A DNA stretch of 64,000 nucleotides from Gossypium raimondii (lineage: Eukaryota > Streptophyta > Magnoliopsida > Malvales > Malvaceae): the NCBI RefSeq assembly GCF_025698545.1, contig NC_068571.1, forward strand, positions 53,291,733 through 53,355,732, read 5' to 3'. Both the position numbers and the translations under genes were made by a program. The notes under the pieces are model-generated. The model did no database searches, was not told where the DNA came from, and worked only from the letters and a program-made list of their open reading frames with translations. Positions within the stretch are counted from its first letter, which is position 1. Each line of letters opens with the position of its first letter. Of this stretch, positions 1 to 9,826 are shown piece after piece.

Positions 1-86
1 GACATGGAGCATGCATACATACATACATACTTGTCCACAATGTGGAAAACGTATTTCATATCAGATTCACATGTTGTGGTGTGCAG

Positions 87-533
87 CTGACTATGATCTT
101 AAATGAATCCTTACGATTATATCCACCAACAATAGCCACAATTAGACAGGCCAAAGTTGATGTAAAGCTAGGGGATTACATCATTCCTCGTGGGACCGAG
201 CTTTTGATACCAATCTTGGCCCTTCATCACGATCAAGCCATATGGGGAAGCAATGCTAATGAGTTCTACCCGCCTCGCTTCTCCGGAGGTGTGGCACGAG
301 CAGCTAAACACCCTCTCGGGTTCATCCCATTCGGCCTTGGGGTCCGTACATGTATAGGAAAAAACCTCGCCATTTTACAAGCTAAGTTAACCCTTTCCAT
401 CATACTTCAACGCTTCTCCTTTAAGTTAGCCCCAACTTACCAACATGCACCCACAGTTTCGATGCTACTTTACCCACAACATGGAGCACCAATTATCTTT
501 AAGCCCTTGTCCCATAGAGATGAGTCACCTTGA
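87..533 (+). CDS. CYP734A-like cytochrome P450, last exon (partial)
   Basis: C-terminal part of a P450. CYP734A enzymes (BAS1 type) inactivate brassinosteroids by C-26 hydroxylation at the ER membrane. The exon probably starts after the acceptor gtgcag at 81-86 and opens LTMILNESLRLYPP, which carries the K-helix ExxR (ESLR). It continues through the PERF-like region (FYPPRF) to the haem loop FGLGVRTCIG with its cysteine ligand, and ends KPLSHRDESP. The close fit to CYP734A in 'HHDQAIWG', 'GVARAAKHP' and 'YQHAPTVSMLLYPQHGAP' is from memory of the family. Catalytic C-terminal motifs are intact, so this looks functional. The N-terminal exons lie left of the window. Another CYP72-clan member is less likely. 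Confidence 0.88.
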   Translation: MTMILNESLRLYPPTIATIRQAKVDVKLGDYIIPRGTELLIPILALHHDQAIWGSNANEFYPPRFSGGVARAAKHPLGFIPFGLGVRTCIGKNLAILQAKLTLSIILQRFSFKLAPTYQHAPTVSMLLYPQHGAPIIFKPLSHRDESP

Positions 534-988
534 TTTTATCTCCTCTCCATTGTTGCATTTTAAAGCATATATTATCAAAGAAAAATAGAGATAATTTGCA
601 AGAAAAAGGGGGCAAAAAAATTGGCATGAAAATCTTGGTTTTCACCATTGTTGTGTTTTGTTACCCTTTAGTCTCTTTTTATGAGTTCATTTAGGATTTT
701 AGGCAAATGGCTAATGAGTGGATTATCGATAGGCTTCTTCATATGCATTTTGTCTCACCAATTTGTACGTAGTGTATACTTGTAACACAGTTTTATAGTA
801 ATATTTTGTAATGTATACTATATTTGTAAGTTGTAGCACAATGTTTGGGCATATATATAGGTTTAATCATACTCCCGTTCTTATATTTTTCACACATTTA
901 ATATGCAGTCTTTTTATTTTTTTATTTAATAATTGAACTTCAATTGATAATATACTGACATTTTTTAGAATAAAAACATTTATTGTAT
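534..988. other. 3' flank of the P450 gene
   Basis: AT-rich sequence without a supported ORF. It should contain the P450 3' UTR; no distinct element was recognised. Confidence 0.4.
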
Positions 989-1209
989 GAGAAAGGATTT
1001 TATGAAATCGTGATTTCACCTCATCTTTATCCCTTTTTAATATGAGAATGACACATCAGATTTATCTTCATGATTTTTAGCATTTTTAGTTGGATTTAAT
1101 TTTTTCCAAGAGAAAAAAGCTGAAAATCAAAAGGAAAAATTTGATTTGTCATTTTCCTATTAGATAGAGATAAGGATGACGTGAAATCACAGTTTCATAC
1201 AGTCTCTTC
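989..1209. mobile_element. Short inverted-repeat element (MITE relic)
   Basis: The ends form an imperfect inverted repeat of about 40 bp. The left end begins GAGAAAGGATTTTATGAAAT; the complement of the right end begins GAAGAGACTGTATGAAACTG, and both continue into a TGATTTCAC core. The roughly 220-bp size and lack of coding capacity fit a MITE. Flanks (tttattgta, tttacaata) are only loosely similar, so the target-site duplication and superfamily are unclear. Confidence 0.6.
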
Positions 1210-1774
1210 TTTTACAATATAGTATATTTAAAGCTATCTCAAAGCCATGTAGAAAAATCATAGTAATCTCCACACTACTCTTCCAAAATAGTGCTGGAAA
1301 AGTTTAGAAGCACATATTTAGAATCAAAGACCTTTATTATTTTATTTGTTTAATTCACTGTAATACTTTGTGAGTACTTTTTGTTTTAAAATGTTAATCG
1401 CACTTAATTATTAAATTAATATAATAAAAAGATTACGTTGCGAAAAATTAAACCATGTATACATACTAGTTAATTTAGCAATTTTATAATGAATGCCTAA
1501 GAACAACATAGGAAGGAGGCCGAAAATAGGAACCAAGGCATTGGTGTGACCACACTCAATGCAAAGTTGATTTATTAATTGCAATGATAAGTTTGGAATG
1601 GTTTTAGTTACTTCAAATTCAACCAACTATTTCAACACCTTCCTATAGAAATAAAATAAGGATAGCATTAGCATCAAAATATTCATTTCAACTCTCAAAG
1701 GGCAAAAAATTCATTCCTTCAAAAGATCTACTTACTACTAATTATAATGAGTACGTAACCCCCCAACATTCTTT
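1210..1774. other. AT-rich intergenic sequence
   Basis: Nothing supportable seen. Short ORFs here have no recognisable protein character. Confidence 0.4.
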
Positions 1775-2130
1775 TTAATAGAGAAAGAGGTCACATGGGA
1801 CAAAGAAGAAAAAATGAAATGGAAGAACTTTGCACTTGATCCATTGGAGGAGGAGCAAGCCACGTTCTCTGCAACAAATGTCCATGCTAAAGTTTGGGAT
1901 TAGAGGTTTGGACATTTCAATCATGCAGCTGTTGTGAATTTGTAAAGAAAGGAATTGACTCAAAGTCTCCCTTGTTTTGAATCTGAAATTCTAGATTGTA
2001 GAACTCGCCAACAAAGAAAGTAATCGAGATTTCCATTGAAGCAATTAACTTGGAGAGCTATTAAAGAGTTGCAATTGATACACACTGATGTGGCTAAACC
2101 TCACAACACTCCATCTCTTAATAGAAGTAG
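1775..2130 (+). mobile_element. Ty1/copia GAG-pre-integrase and integrase N-terminus, decayed
   Basis: Reading across frameshifts gives a copia polyprotein segment: a stretch ending FALDPLEEEQ, then a pre-integrase part like WHERFGHFNHAAVVNL, a Cys-containing CRTCQQGK-like zinc segment, and an intact start of the integrase core, LTWRAIKELQLIHTDVAKPH. At least two stops or frameshifts interrupt it, so it is dead. The 5' LTR, gag and protease are not recognisable upstream. The reading stops abruptly near 2130, where host-gene sequence begins. Confidence 0.8.
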
Positions 2131-2545
2131 TTTCAAAACAATGACGAGGGTAAGTCGGAATTTTAGCAATACTGTGCAAAAGAAAGCACTTCCAGCTGTA
2201 TCAGCTGATGTAATATTTGCTTCAAGTCGTTTTCCCAATACAAAATTGGGACAAATAATTATATTGCGGATGTCAAAGGAGATCTTAAAGTTCTGTCCAT
2301 GAAGGAGATTGTTGCAAGTAAGACTACATTGTTGTTGGATCAGCAGAATCGCCTCTATTCATGACCTTACTAATAAATTCGAGAAGGGGTTAACTACTGC
2401 TGCTAAGTTGTCTGAAGAGGCTAGAATTAGAAAGGCAACACCGCTGGGGAAACATATGTCTGCTTAAAAAAGCTTAGAGACGTGTTGGAATCTTTAAAAG
2501 GACGTGTGGTTGGAAGAAACAAGGATGATGTAGAGGAAGTTTCTT
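2131..2545 (+). pseudogene. Captured fragment of a SCAB-like actin-binding protein gene
   Basis: Starting at the ATG at 2141, the sequence encodes MTRVSRNFSNTVQKKALPAV, followed by SADVIFASSRFPN. After frame changes near 2250, 2357 and 2462 it continues with LSMKEIVASKTTLLLDQQNR, HDLTNKFEKGLTTAAKLSEE and LKKLRDVLESLKGRVVGRNK. This order matches, from memory, the N-terminus of plant SCAB1 (stomatal closure-related actin-binding protein, At2g26770 type). No introns interrupt the stretch, suggesting a cDNA origin. It is fused directly downstream of copia integrase sequence on the same strand. Broken and non-functional. Confidence 0.75.
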
Positions 2546-2600
2546 AGAGAGAACTTGGAATTTGCAGCAACTGAAACAAGGAGGAGTGTTGAAAATTTGT
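2546..2600 (+). mobile_element. Copia C-terminal tail, polypurine-like tract and possible 3' LTR start
   Basis: After the SCAB fragment comes sequence readable as a copia RNase H tail (LRENL/ELGIC-like), then aaggaggag directly followed by TGTTGAAAAT. A polypurine tract followed by TG is the usual layout at a 3' LTR. The far end of this LTR was not found, so the boundary is inferred. Confidence 0.5.
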
Positions 2601-3802
2601 TTCAGTCACTATAACAAAATAATCTAGCTAATGTATACGTTCAACAGAAATTTATTCTATTTTCCTCTTGCCTTTGTCGTTTTCTTTTTACATCAAATTT
2701 TTCTCAAAAATTCCAATAAAAATCATAGAATTATCATTACTTCGAGGAAAAGCAAAATTATTATACGGTTTTAAGTGCACAATTATATACAATATATGCC
2801 GACGTACAAATGACATTCCACATTCAACATCTTAATTTGATGATTTTGTGATTATTAAAAAATTTGTGAAACTGAAATTTGCTAGGCAATGCAAATTGGA
2901 TCACATGTGGTTGGAAATTTCATTGGAAGTAGAGGAGCTGCTTCTATGGGAGTTGAATGTCAACATATAGCAGCTTTCCTTTCAAAAAATTTCTCAAGCC
3001 TTCATTATATTTATTTATTTTATTTCTTCCGGTATAATAGTCTAAAAGGGAGAATCTCATATACCATCTTTGGTCTCACAAGCTGTTAAGGGAAAGTGCT
3101 TGGTCAACGTTTGTGGATTGGATGAGTTGTACAACTAATTTTTTTTAATGAAGTTGGCATGACAACCTATGTTCACTTTATATTGGCATAACACTATTTA
3201 TCTTATATGTCACATCAACAAACAATTGAAAAATAAAAAATAAATCAAAATTATAAAAATTTCATAAAAAAAAGTTAGAATACACATAAATTGCCGCAAG
3301 CTGATATATTTAAAAATTTAACATTGTCGGGGTTAAATTTAACTTTGAATAAGAATAAGAGTCAAATTGATAAAAAAAATTGTAAATATTAATAATTAAA
3401 TTTAACATGCGATGAAGAAATTAGGTGAACTTTTTTGGCCAAAAGGAAATGACCGTAATTACGGTATTTAATGGTGAAAGGAGTGCGTGAAGATTAAATT
3501 AAAAATGTGACAGATTACTAGTCCTTGGCAATATGAACCAAAACTTTGACCATTTAAATGCTTAGAAAATCAAACAAACACAACTGAGCTTAAAAGGAAA
3601 ATTGGGTAAACTTCGTGGTCCTTTCTTTTGATGCAGACATAAAATAACATCGGCCCCATGCTTCTCCATCATTTGGTTGATCCAGTGGTAGAGAATATAG
3701 CTTTAAAGTCTTTGGAATTATATATTTTAATTCAATGCTTTGCTTGCTTGCTGTCAAGGGAAACTAACAAGGAACGTTGATGAATACAATGATGAAGTTG
3801 TA
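2601..3802. other. Intergenic sequence, possible LTR remnant and kinase promoter
   Basis: Mostly AT-rich. A short open stretch at 2889-2996 reads like real protein (GSHVVGNFIGSRGAASMGVE) but was not recognised. The last few hundred bases should hold the promoter and leader of the downstream kinase. Confidence 0.35.
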
Positions 3803-5173
3803 ATGGAGGACAAGAAGGCAAACATAATAGCTGCAACAATAATCTTCGGCCTCATCGTATTTATGGTCGTTGCTCGAGTATCATTGAGACTTTCCAAGGC
3901 ATTTTTCCTCATTGTAGGGGCAGATATTGCAGTAATCCTTGCAGTATTTGTGTGTCTTGTGATTCGAGGACGTTATCATCGCCGAAGGAAACTGTTGGAG
4001 AACAAGTTCGTATCGGAAGGTCGAGAGCTTCGAATCGAGTACAGTTTTCTTAGAAAAGTAGCTGGTGTTCCAATAAAGTTTAAACACAAGGATCTTGAAG
4101 ATGCAACAGATAATTTCAAGGCATTGTTAGGCCAAGGTGCGTCAGCTTCGGTATTCAAAGGCATACTAACCGATGGTACATCGGTCGCGGTGAAACGAAT
4201 CAATGGTGAAGAGCACGGTGAAAAGGAGTTTAGAGCTGAAGTTGCAGCTATTGCAAGTGTACAACATGTTAACCTTGTGAGACTTATGGGGTATTGTTGT
4301 GCTCCTTCGGGACCAAGGTACCTTGTTTATGAATTTATCCCAAATGGTTCATTAGATTATTGGATTTTCCCTAGAAAAGAAAGGGGAAGGGGAGGTTGCT
4401 TGTCTTGGGATTTAAGGTATAGAGTTGCTATTGATGTAGCTAAGGCACTTTCATATCTACACCATGATTGTAGGTCAAGGATATTACACCTTGATGTTAA
4501 ACCAGAAAATATATTGCTTGATGAGAATTATAGAGCAATTGTGGCTGATTTTGGTTTATCAAAGTTAATAGGAAAAGATGAAAGTGGGGTTATTACAACA
4601 CTAAGAGGGACTAGAGGTTATTTAGCACCAGAATGGCTATTACAACATGGAGTTTCAGAGAAATCTGATATTTACAGCTATGGAATGGTTCTTTTTGAAA
4701 TGATCGGTGGTCAAAGAAATGTTAGTTTGATTGAAAATGGGATTGACAGATCTCAAAGGAAATGGAATTTCTTTCCTAAAATTCTGAGGAAAAAACTGAA
4801 AGAAGGGAAATTAATAGAAGCTATTGATCAAAGACTGGTTGAAGCAGGTGGCGGTGGTGGTGTTGATGAAAGGCAATTGAAAAGACTGGTGTATGTAGCT
4901 TTGTGGTGTATACAAGAGAAGGCAAAACTAAGGCCTAACATGGCACAAGTGGTTGAGATGCTTGAAGGACATGTGGTTATAGATGAACCACCTGATACAC
5001 AAATGATTGTTGTTGATTTGTTATCCATGGATGACGATGATGATGGTGGTGGTGGGGATTGTGATCATCGTCATTACAGGCCAAAAATCACTGTGATGGG
5101 ATCTGATGTAGATTGCAATCCACCTACCTCAACTTCATCTTCATTTTCAATGTCTGTGCTATCAGGACGGTAG
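3803..5173 (+). CDS. Receptor-like protein kinase, At5g20050-like
   Basis: Single-exon gene for 456 residues. The start MEDKKANII was chosen because it matches the family N-terminus I recall; an in-frame ATG at 3740-3805 or upstream would add up to 21 residues. Two hydrophobic stretches (about residues 6-24 and 34-53) precede a basic RGRYHRRRK segment, so it is membrane anchored with almost no ectodomain. The kinase domain (about 90-370) has a glycine loop GQGASASVF, the lysine in VAVKRI, catalytic loop LHLDVKPEN, DFG in ADFGLS, and APE in LAPEW. HLD replaces HRD, making it a non-RD kinase, as in several plant defence-linked receptor kinases. The tail is acidic and Gly-rich (DDDDD, GGGG). Ligand and substrate are unknown. 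Confidence 0.88.
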   Translation: MEDKKANIIAATIIFGLIVFMVVARVSLRLSKAFFLIVGADIAVILAVFVCLVIRGRYHRRRKLLENKFVSEGRELRIEYSFLRKVAGVPIKFKHKDLEDATDNFKALLGQGASASVFKGILTDGTSVAVKRINGEEHGEKEFRAEVAAIASVQHVNLVRLMGYCCAPSGPRYLVYEFIPNGSLDYWIFPRKERGRGGCLSWDLRYRVAIDVAKALSYLHHDCRSRILHLDVKPENILLDENYRAIVADFGLSKLIGKDESGVITTLRGTRGYLAPEWLLQHGVSEKSDIYSYGMVLFEMIGGQRNVSLIENGIDRSQRKWNFFPKILRKKLKEGKLIEAIDQRLVEAGGGGGVDERQLKRLVYVALWCIQEKAKLRPNMAQVVEMLEGHVVIDEPPDTQMIVVDLLSMDDDDDGGGGDCDHRHYRPKITVMGSDVDCNPPTSTSSSFSMSVLSGR

Positions 5174-6457
5174 CTTCCCTCTTAGATACTATCATTAGCT
5201 TGATTCGGCTTGAGGGGGTTTTTTATTATTATTTTGTTTTTTTAATTGGCAAATATAAATTTGACAAAATAGATTTTTGAAGAGATCCCCGTGTTTGATC
5301 TTCTTTCCTCAGCAAAAGGGTGTATGTAAACAATATACTGCCTTTATCCAGGAGCAGGAGGATCATATTCATTTTTATCTTGTTTCTTTGTATTGAAACA
5401 TGTCTCTGTATACTGCAATTATTTATCATTTTGCTTCTAAGAGATGGATTGTATTTTTGTCTCAACTAAAAAATAGTCAATTATGATAAATTAATCTTTG
5501 TAGGTTAGATCAAAAAAACAAACTGACCTTTTATTAAAAATTACATCCTATTCTACTGTTAAAAACTGACCCTGTAAGGTTATTCCATCAGCCACACCAA
5601 TTTTTAGCAATACAAATGGATGAAAATTTTAACAAAAATGATCAATTTGCTTTTTAATCTAATATATAAACACTAATTTATCTTTATTTTTAATAGAGGG
5701 GATAAAATGTGATATGACTTATAATACAAAAGCCTTCATGGTATTTTTACTCCTAACATAACATTTCAAATCTTGATTTTGAAAAAAATATATATTTTTT
5801 ATAATTGGGCCAATAATCAAATCGATTAAATCACCAATTATTGATTTGATCCAATTTGCGAATTCAATCAATTCAAGGGTGGAAAAATGAGCCTCTGCAC
5901 TGAGACTGCCTTAGGCTCATGGTGAACTTTCCCTAGAAACTTCCTGATTTTCATGTCAAAACCCAGTTTTTTTGTTGAACATTGAATTTTGACCTTTTGA
6001 AAGATAATCTCCGAATAAATGTCTAAAATACTATATTTACTACGTCAAGTCTCTCAAGCTAAGAAGAAACAAACATAAATTATAATAATCAACAAGAATA
6101 GCATTGAAAGTTCCATAAATTACATAATAATCAACAAACATAAAGCCATATATTGTGTTGTTTTGAGATGTTTAAGTTCGTGTTGAAAAAAAAAAAAAAT
6201 GAAGCTCACAATAAATTTATCTGCAAATCCAATTTAAGGTCCATGAGTTCAATGCAACCACTCGTACAAAAGCATTAACAACAAATTATGTTTCAAATGC
6301 CAAATTCTTCTTCTCCAAACAAATAACCATGGGTAAAAAATGAACGACACCAAAAATGGAGAAATAATTACATACGTCGAAACAAAACGGCATGCATTCA
6401 TGGTCTTAACAACTAACAAGAACATCTGCTTCCAATTTGGTGAAGGCTGTCTCGCAA
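5174..6457. other. Intergenic, between convergent kinase and DeSI-like genes
   Basis: Both flanking genes end here, so this holds two 3' UTRs. The middle (about 5460-5720) resembles a dispersed repeat with phrases such as 'gtaggttagatcaaa', related to a stretch near 53100-53215. No coding sequence supported. Confidence 0.4.
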
Positions 6458-8766
6458 TCACGATTGAGCTTCTTTGATGAAAGCTATATCGGAATTTCCG
6501 TCTTTTGGTGAGAGCAAGTGCTTCTCTTGGTCCGTATCATCAATTTCTGTTGAATCGCCAGGGGTAGCGGTTGAGAGAGATTCAGTTCCATCTTCTGGAA
6601 GCAAGCAGCAGCCAAAAGAATGCAGACGAATGTTCAATATTAGTGGAGTTTCTCAAGGGGAATGAAAGACAGGTTCTACTTTTCAAAAACAATACAGGAG
6701 AATACAGATGCGTACCTATTTCGTGGTATTCAGGTAACTCTTTTACTTTAGTTACTTGAAGGCTTTCAGGAAGCAAACAGCTGCATAAAGAGCCTACATT
6801 TTTGACAAAACAATAAAATTAACGATTTTCGATGTGTTTCTTTCGTTTCATGACCATGCCAGGTATGCATAATATCAATGATGAAAAGTAGACTAAATGA
6901 TAATCCATGCTTGGCTTCCTCCTAGTGATTGTTTTCGGTTAAAGTACCAGGGAGGTCCTTGTATTATAGGGATTGGATCAAATCAGTCCCTCTATCATTA
7001 AACGGATCAATTTAGTCTTTATACTATTAAAAAGAATCAAATATCCAAATTGTAACAAGGTTAACATTTACTGTATAAAAAATTATCTTGAAAATTATTC
7101 TTTTAAATTGCGGTTCAATTCCAAACAAGAGATTTCATTTATAGAACAATAAAAACTTTAAAAATATTAACTCTATTAAAAAGTAAATGATAATTTTTTT
7201 TTAAACAATAAATGTTAACTCTATTACAATTTGGCCTTATTTGATTTCTTTTAATAGTAAAGGGACTAAATTGATCCATTTAATATAGGGACTAATTTGA
7301 TCAAGTCCCTATAATACAAGGACCTCACAAGTACATTCACCGATTGTTTTCCCTCCAATGGAGGGTCAAGGACTAGTGTCGACTACCAAACATAAGCAGC
7401 TACAAACATAGCCAATTTTTTAGGTTCCACCAAGAAAAGATCTAAAAGCTACAGCACGATTTGAGGAAGAGCAAGGCATTGCTATCATCCAACGTCACAG
7501 ACAATTCTTGAAAAGAAAGATAAAGTAAGGCAAAGACATATAGTGTGTGTATACAAAATGTGTGTCCATATACAGAATCTGATAAACTATCGGAAGGATC
7601 AACGTACCTAGTCGAGCCATCCGGTTCACCCACCCAGGGATATGTCTGCCTATCAATCTCTGTGCCATGTCATCTGTAAAATGGTTACAGTTCTTGGAGA
7701 TTAGGTGGTAGGTATCTCCATGATACTCGGAAGCTACATTCTCGATAAATTCTCTGAATTCAGAATAAGGCATGTTTATGCGCCCCAACAAGATGGAAGA
7801 TCGATAGATAAAACCAGGGCAGCTCTTTGGTTCCACTTCAAAAACTCCACTAACAGGAAAATCATGGGCCCCAAACCCATACTCTTTCCCATGAACTGTT
7901 CATAAATATTGAGATAGATAGATAATTCAGTTTCCTAGATTAAAAAAGATAATCAACATATGAACTAAAATAGATGTCATATACCAAAAAAAAAATTGTT
8001 TTCCATCTCTCGTTTTTAGTCAAAACAGCTTAATTCCGAATTCAAACGACTAAATGAACATGGTGAATTTAGCAATAAGCTGTCTCAAGTCCTTAACCAT
8101 ATATATCTTCATTTAATCTGAAATATTTTAGGACCGAAAAGCAAAGATGTTATTAAATTCATATAACATATTAAACTCTGATTAACAATTTTTAACATAC
8201 AAATTTGAAAAACTTCCACCCCAAATTGCCTTTTTTTTCCAGCTCATTATAAGCGTGACCAATGTTGCAAATACACCAACAAAAAGTAATAGAAAACTGG
8301 ATACGAATTCATTTGTTAATCCAAAGATTCAAGTAAGCTTCAAAAGATCTCCATAAAATTATTATATTCCGACTAAAGAAAAACCCAAATAAATATTTGT
8401 TCCTAAGCTACATATTGGAGATAATAACATATAAAAACCCTTTAAAATAATTCAGCAAACCCATATCTATTTTCTATGAAGAGAAACCAAATTCACCATT
8501 TTCAAGCTATAAGGAGCTAAACTAACCAATACCCACATCTTAAAAAGATACGATTTAAAGAAATTCCATACCAAAAAGAAAATGAAAGGATTAAAGAAAA
8601 GAGGGAACGAACCTTCAATACCGGAGTGGAAAATCCCGAAACCAACCCAATAAGAGTAATTATTGAGAGGAGTGAGATCATAAACATTCACAATCACATC
8701 AGTTTCATTGTAGTTACTCACATTTTGATCCTCGGAGCTGGAATTTGAGACTTTCGCTGTCCCCAT
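6458..8766 (-). CDS. DeSI-like PPPDE-family thiol protease (deSUMOylating isopeptidase-like)
   Basis: Four exons by splice and frame continuity: 8613-8766, 7608-7895, 6716-6793 and 6458-6594. Together 657 nt, 218 residues, the usual size of plant DeSI-like proteins. It begins MGTAKVSNSS. The PPPDE fold is clear: VIVNVYDLTPLNNY, GFGIFHSGIE with the catalytic His, EYGFGAHDFPVSGVFEV, then LISKNCNHFTDD with the catalytic Cys, and a family-typical IPGWVNRMARLG. The C-terminal tail (LPESLQVTKVKELPEYHE and an acidic, Ser-rich end) also fits. The family removes SUMO or ubiquitin-like modifiers, but the substrate of this protein is unknown. Intron 2 (6794-7607) carries a MITE. Intact. Confidence 0.92.
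6937..7341. mobile_element. Mutator-type MITE in intron 2 of the DeSI-like gene
   Basis: A 405-bp element with long inverted ends. Left starts GGTTAAAGTACCAGGGAGG; complement of the right starts GGTGAATGTACTTGTGAGG, and both continue with an identical TCCTTGTATTATAGGGA. It is flanked by a perfect 10-bp direct repeat, GATTGTTTTC (6927-6936 and 7342-7351). TSDs of 9-10 bp with long TIRs are typical of Mutator-like elements. No transposase inside, so it is non-autonomous. Confidence 0.85.
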
Positions 8767-9826
8767 TCTTATTTTTTTCCCCTTTTTGATGAACACAGAG
8801 AGGGGGGGGAATGGTTTGGCAAAGAAAAGATTTCCGGAAATCGTAAAGAAATCTTTTCCTTGTTTAACACAGCGAAAGTCTCAAAAGATAGAGAGGAATC
8901 TGTTGAAAGCTGATGTAATTTTTTTCTGGAGGAAGGAGGAGAGTGGAAAAAGAAGAAATGAAAGGGAAAAAAATAAAGTAAAGGGCAAGCATGGCAAAGG
9001 AGAAAGTTAGCTATGATTGTCTACAGCTTTACGGGATGTTAAAAAAAACTTTATTTTGTATTCTAATGCTCTCTGTAACTGAACAAAATTTTTATACAGA
9101 ATTGTGTTAATTATTTCAAACAGACTTGATTGGATGATATATTTGGGAGGGGCTTATGTTTCTTGGGAATTATTAATTAATCAAAATTTTATAATCTTAA
9201 TTAGGTTAGAGATAGGTGACTTTGAGTAATTTCAACAAAAAGAGGATTTTATTTTAAAATTAAATTGAATCACATGAGAGGCGATTGGCGAAGAAGTCCT
9301 ACCTAATATTCCCTTTGAAACGAGAATTTAGGTTAGAATGCTTCGAGGAAAATAATACTAATTTTAATTTCAAATTTTGTTGGATTCATTTCGTATTACG
9401 CATTTTAATTTGAATTTAAGATGATTATATATGATTTTCAGATTTGGATCAAAATAGCTAAAACAGAACAAAATCATGATGCAGCATAATACCATTTCTC
9501 TTTATATCATTTTATAACAAGGGTAAGCATCGTATCACCTTTGTTAGGTTAAGAGTAAACAATCCTTAATGGGTAACAAAAGGATTTTTCTTATTCAACG
9601 ACATAACCGAGCAACCTGAGATGCATACAAATAAAAAGGGCAAATCAAAGTTGCCTGGTTTATCTAAATAATCAATTAATGGACCATGTTTTACAAAGGA
9701 AAAATAAAAGAATAATGATAATAATAAAATGATTATGGACCAAGTACGCATTCATGGTTGCCACTCCTTTCGACACAAACTAGTAGATAACCATCAGAGA
9801 AAATGGCCGCTACCGGGTTTGGCTCG
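8767..9826. other. DeSI-like promoter/leader and 3' flank of the coiled-coil gene
   Basis: Purine-rich leader next to the DeSI start (about 8770-9000 on the plus strand), then AT-rich sequence. The 3' UTR of the large minus-strand gene lies at the right end. The short ORFs here are not protein-like. Confidence 0.4.
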
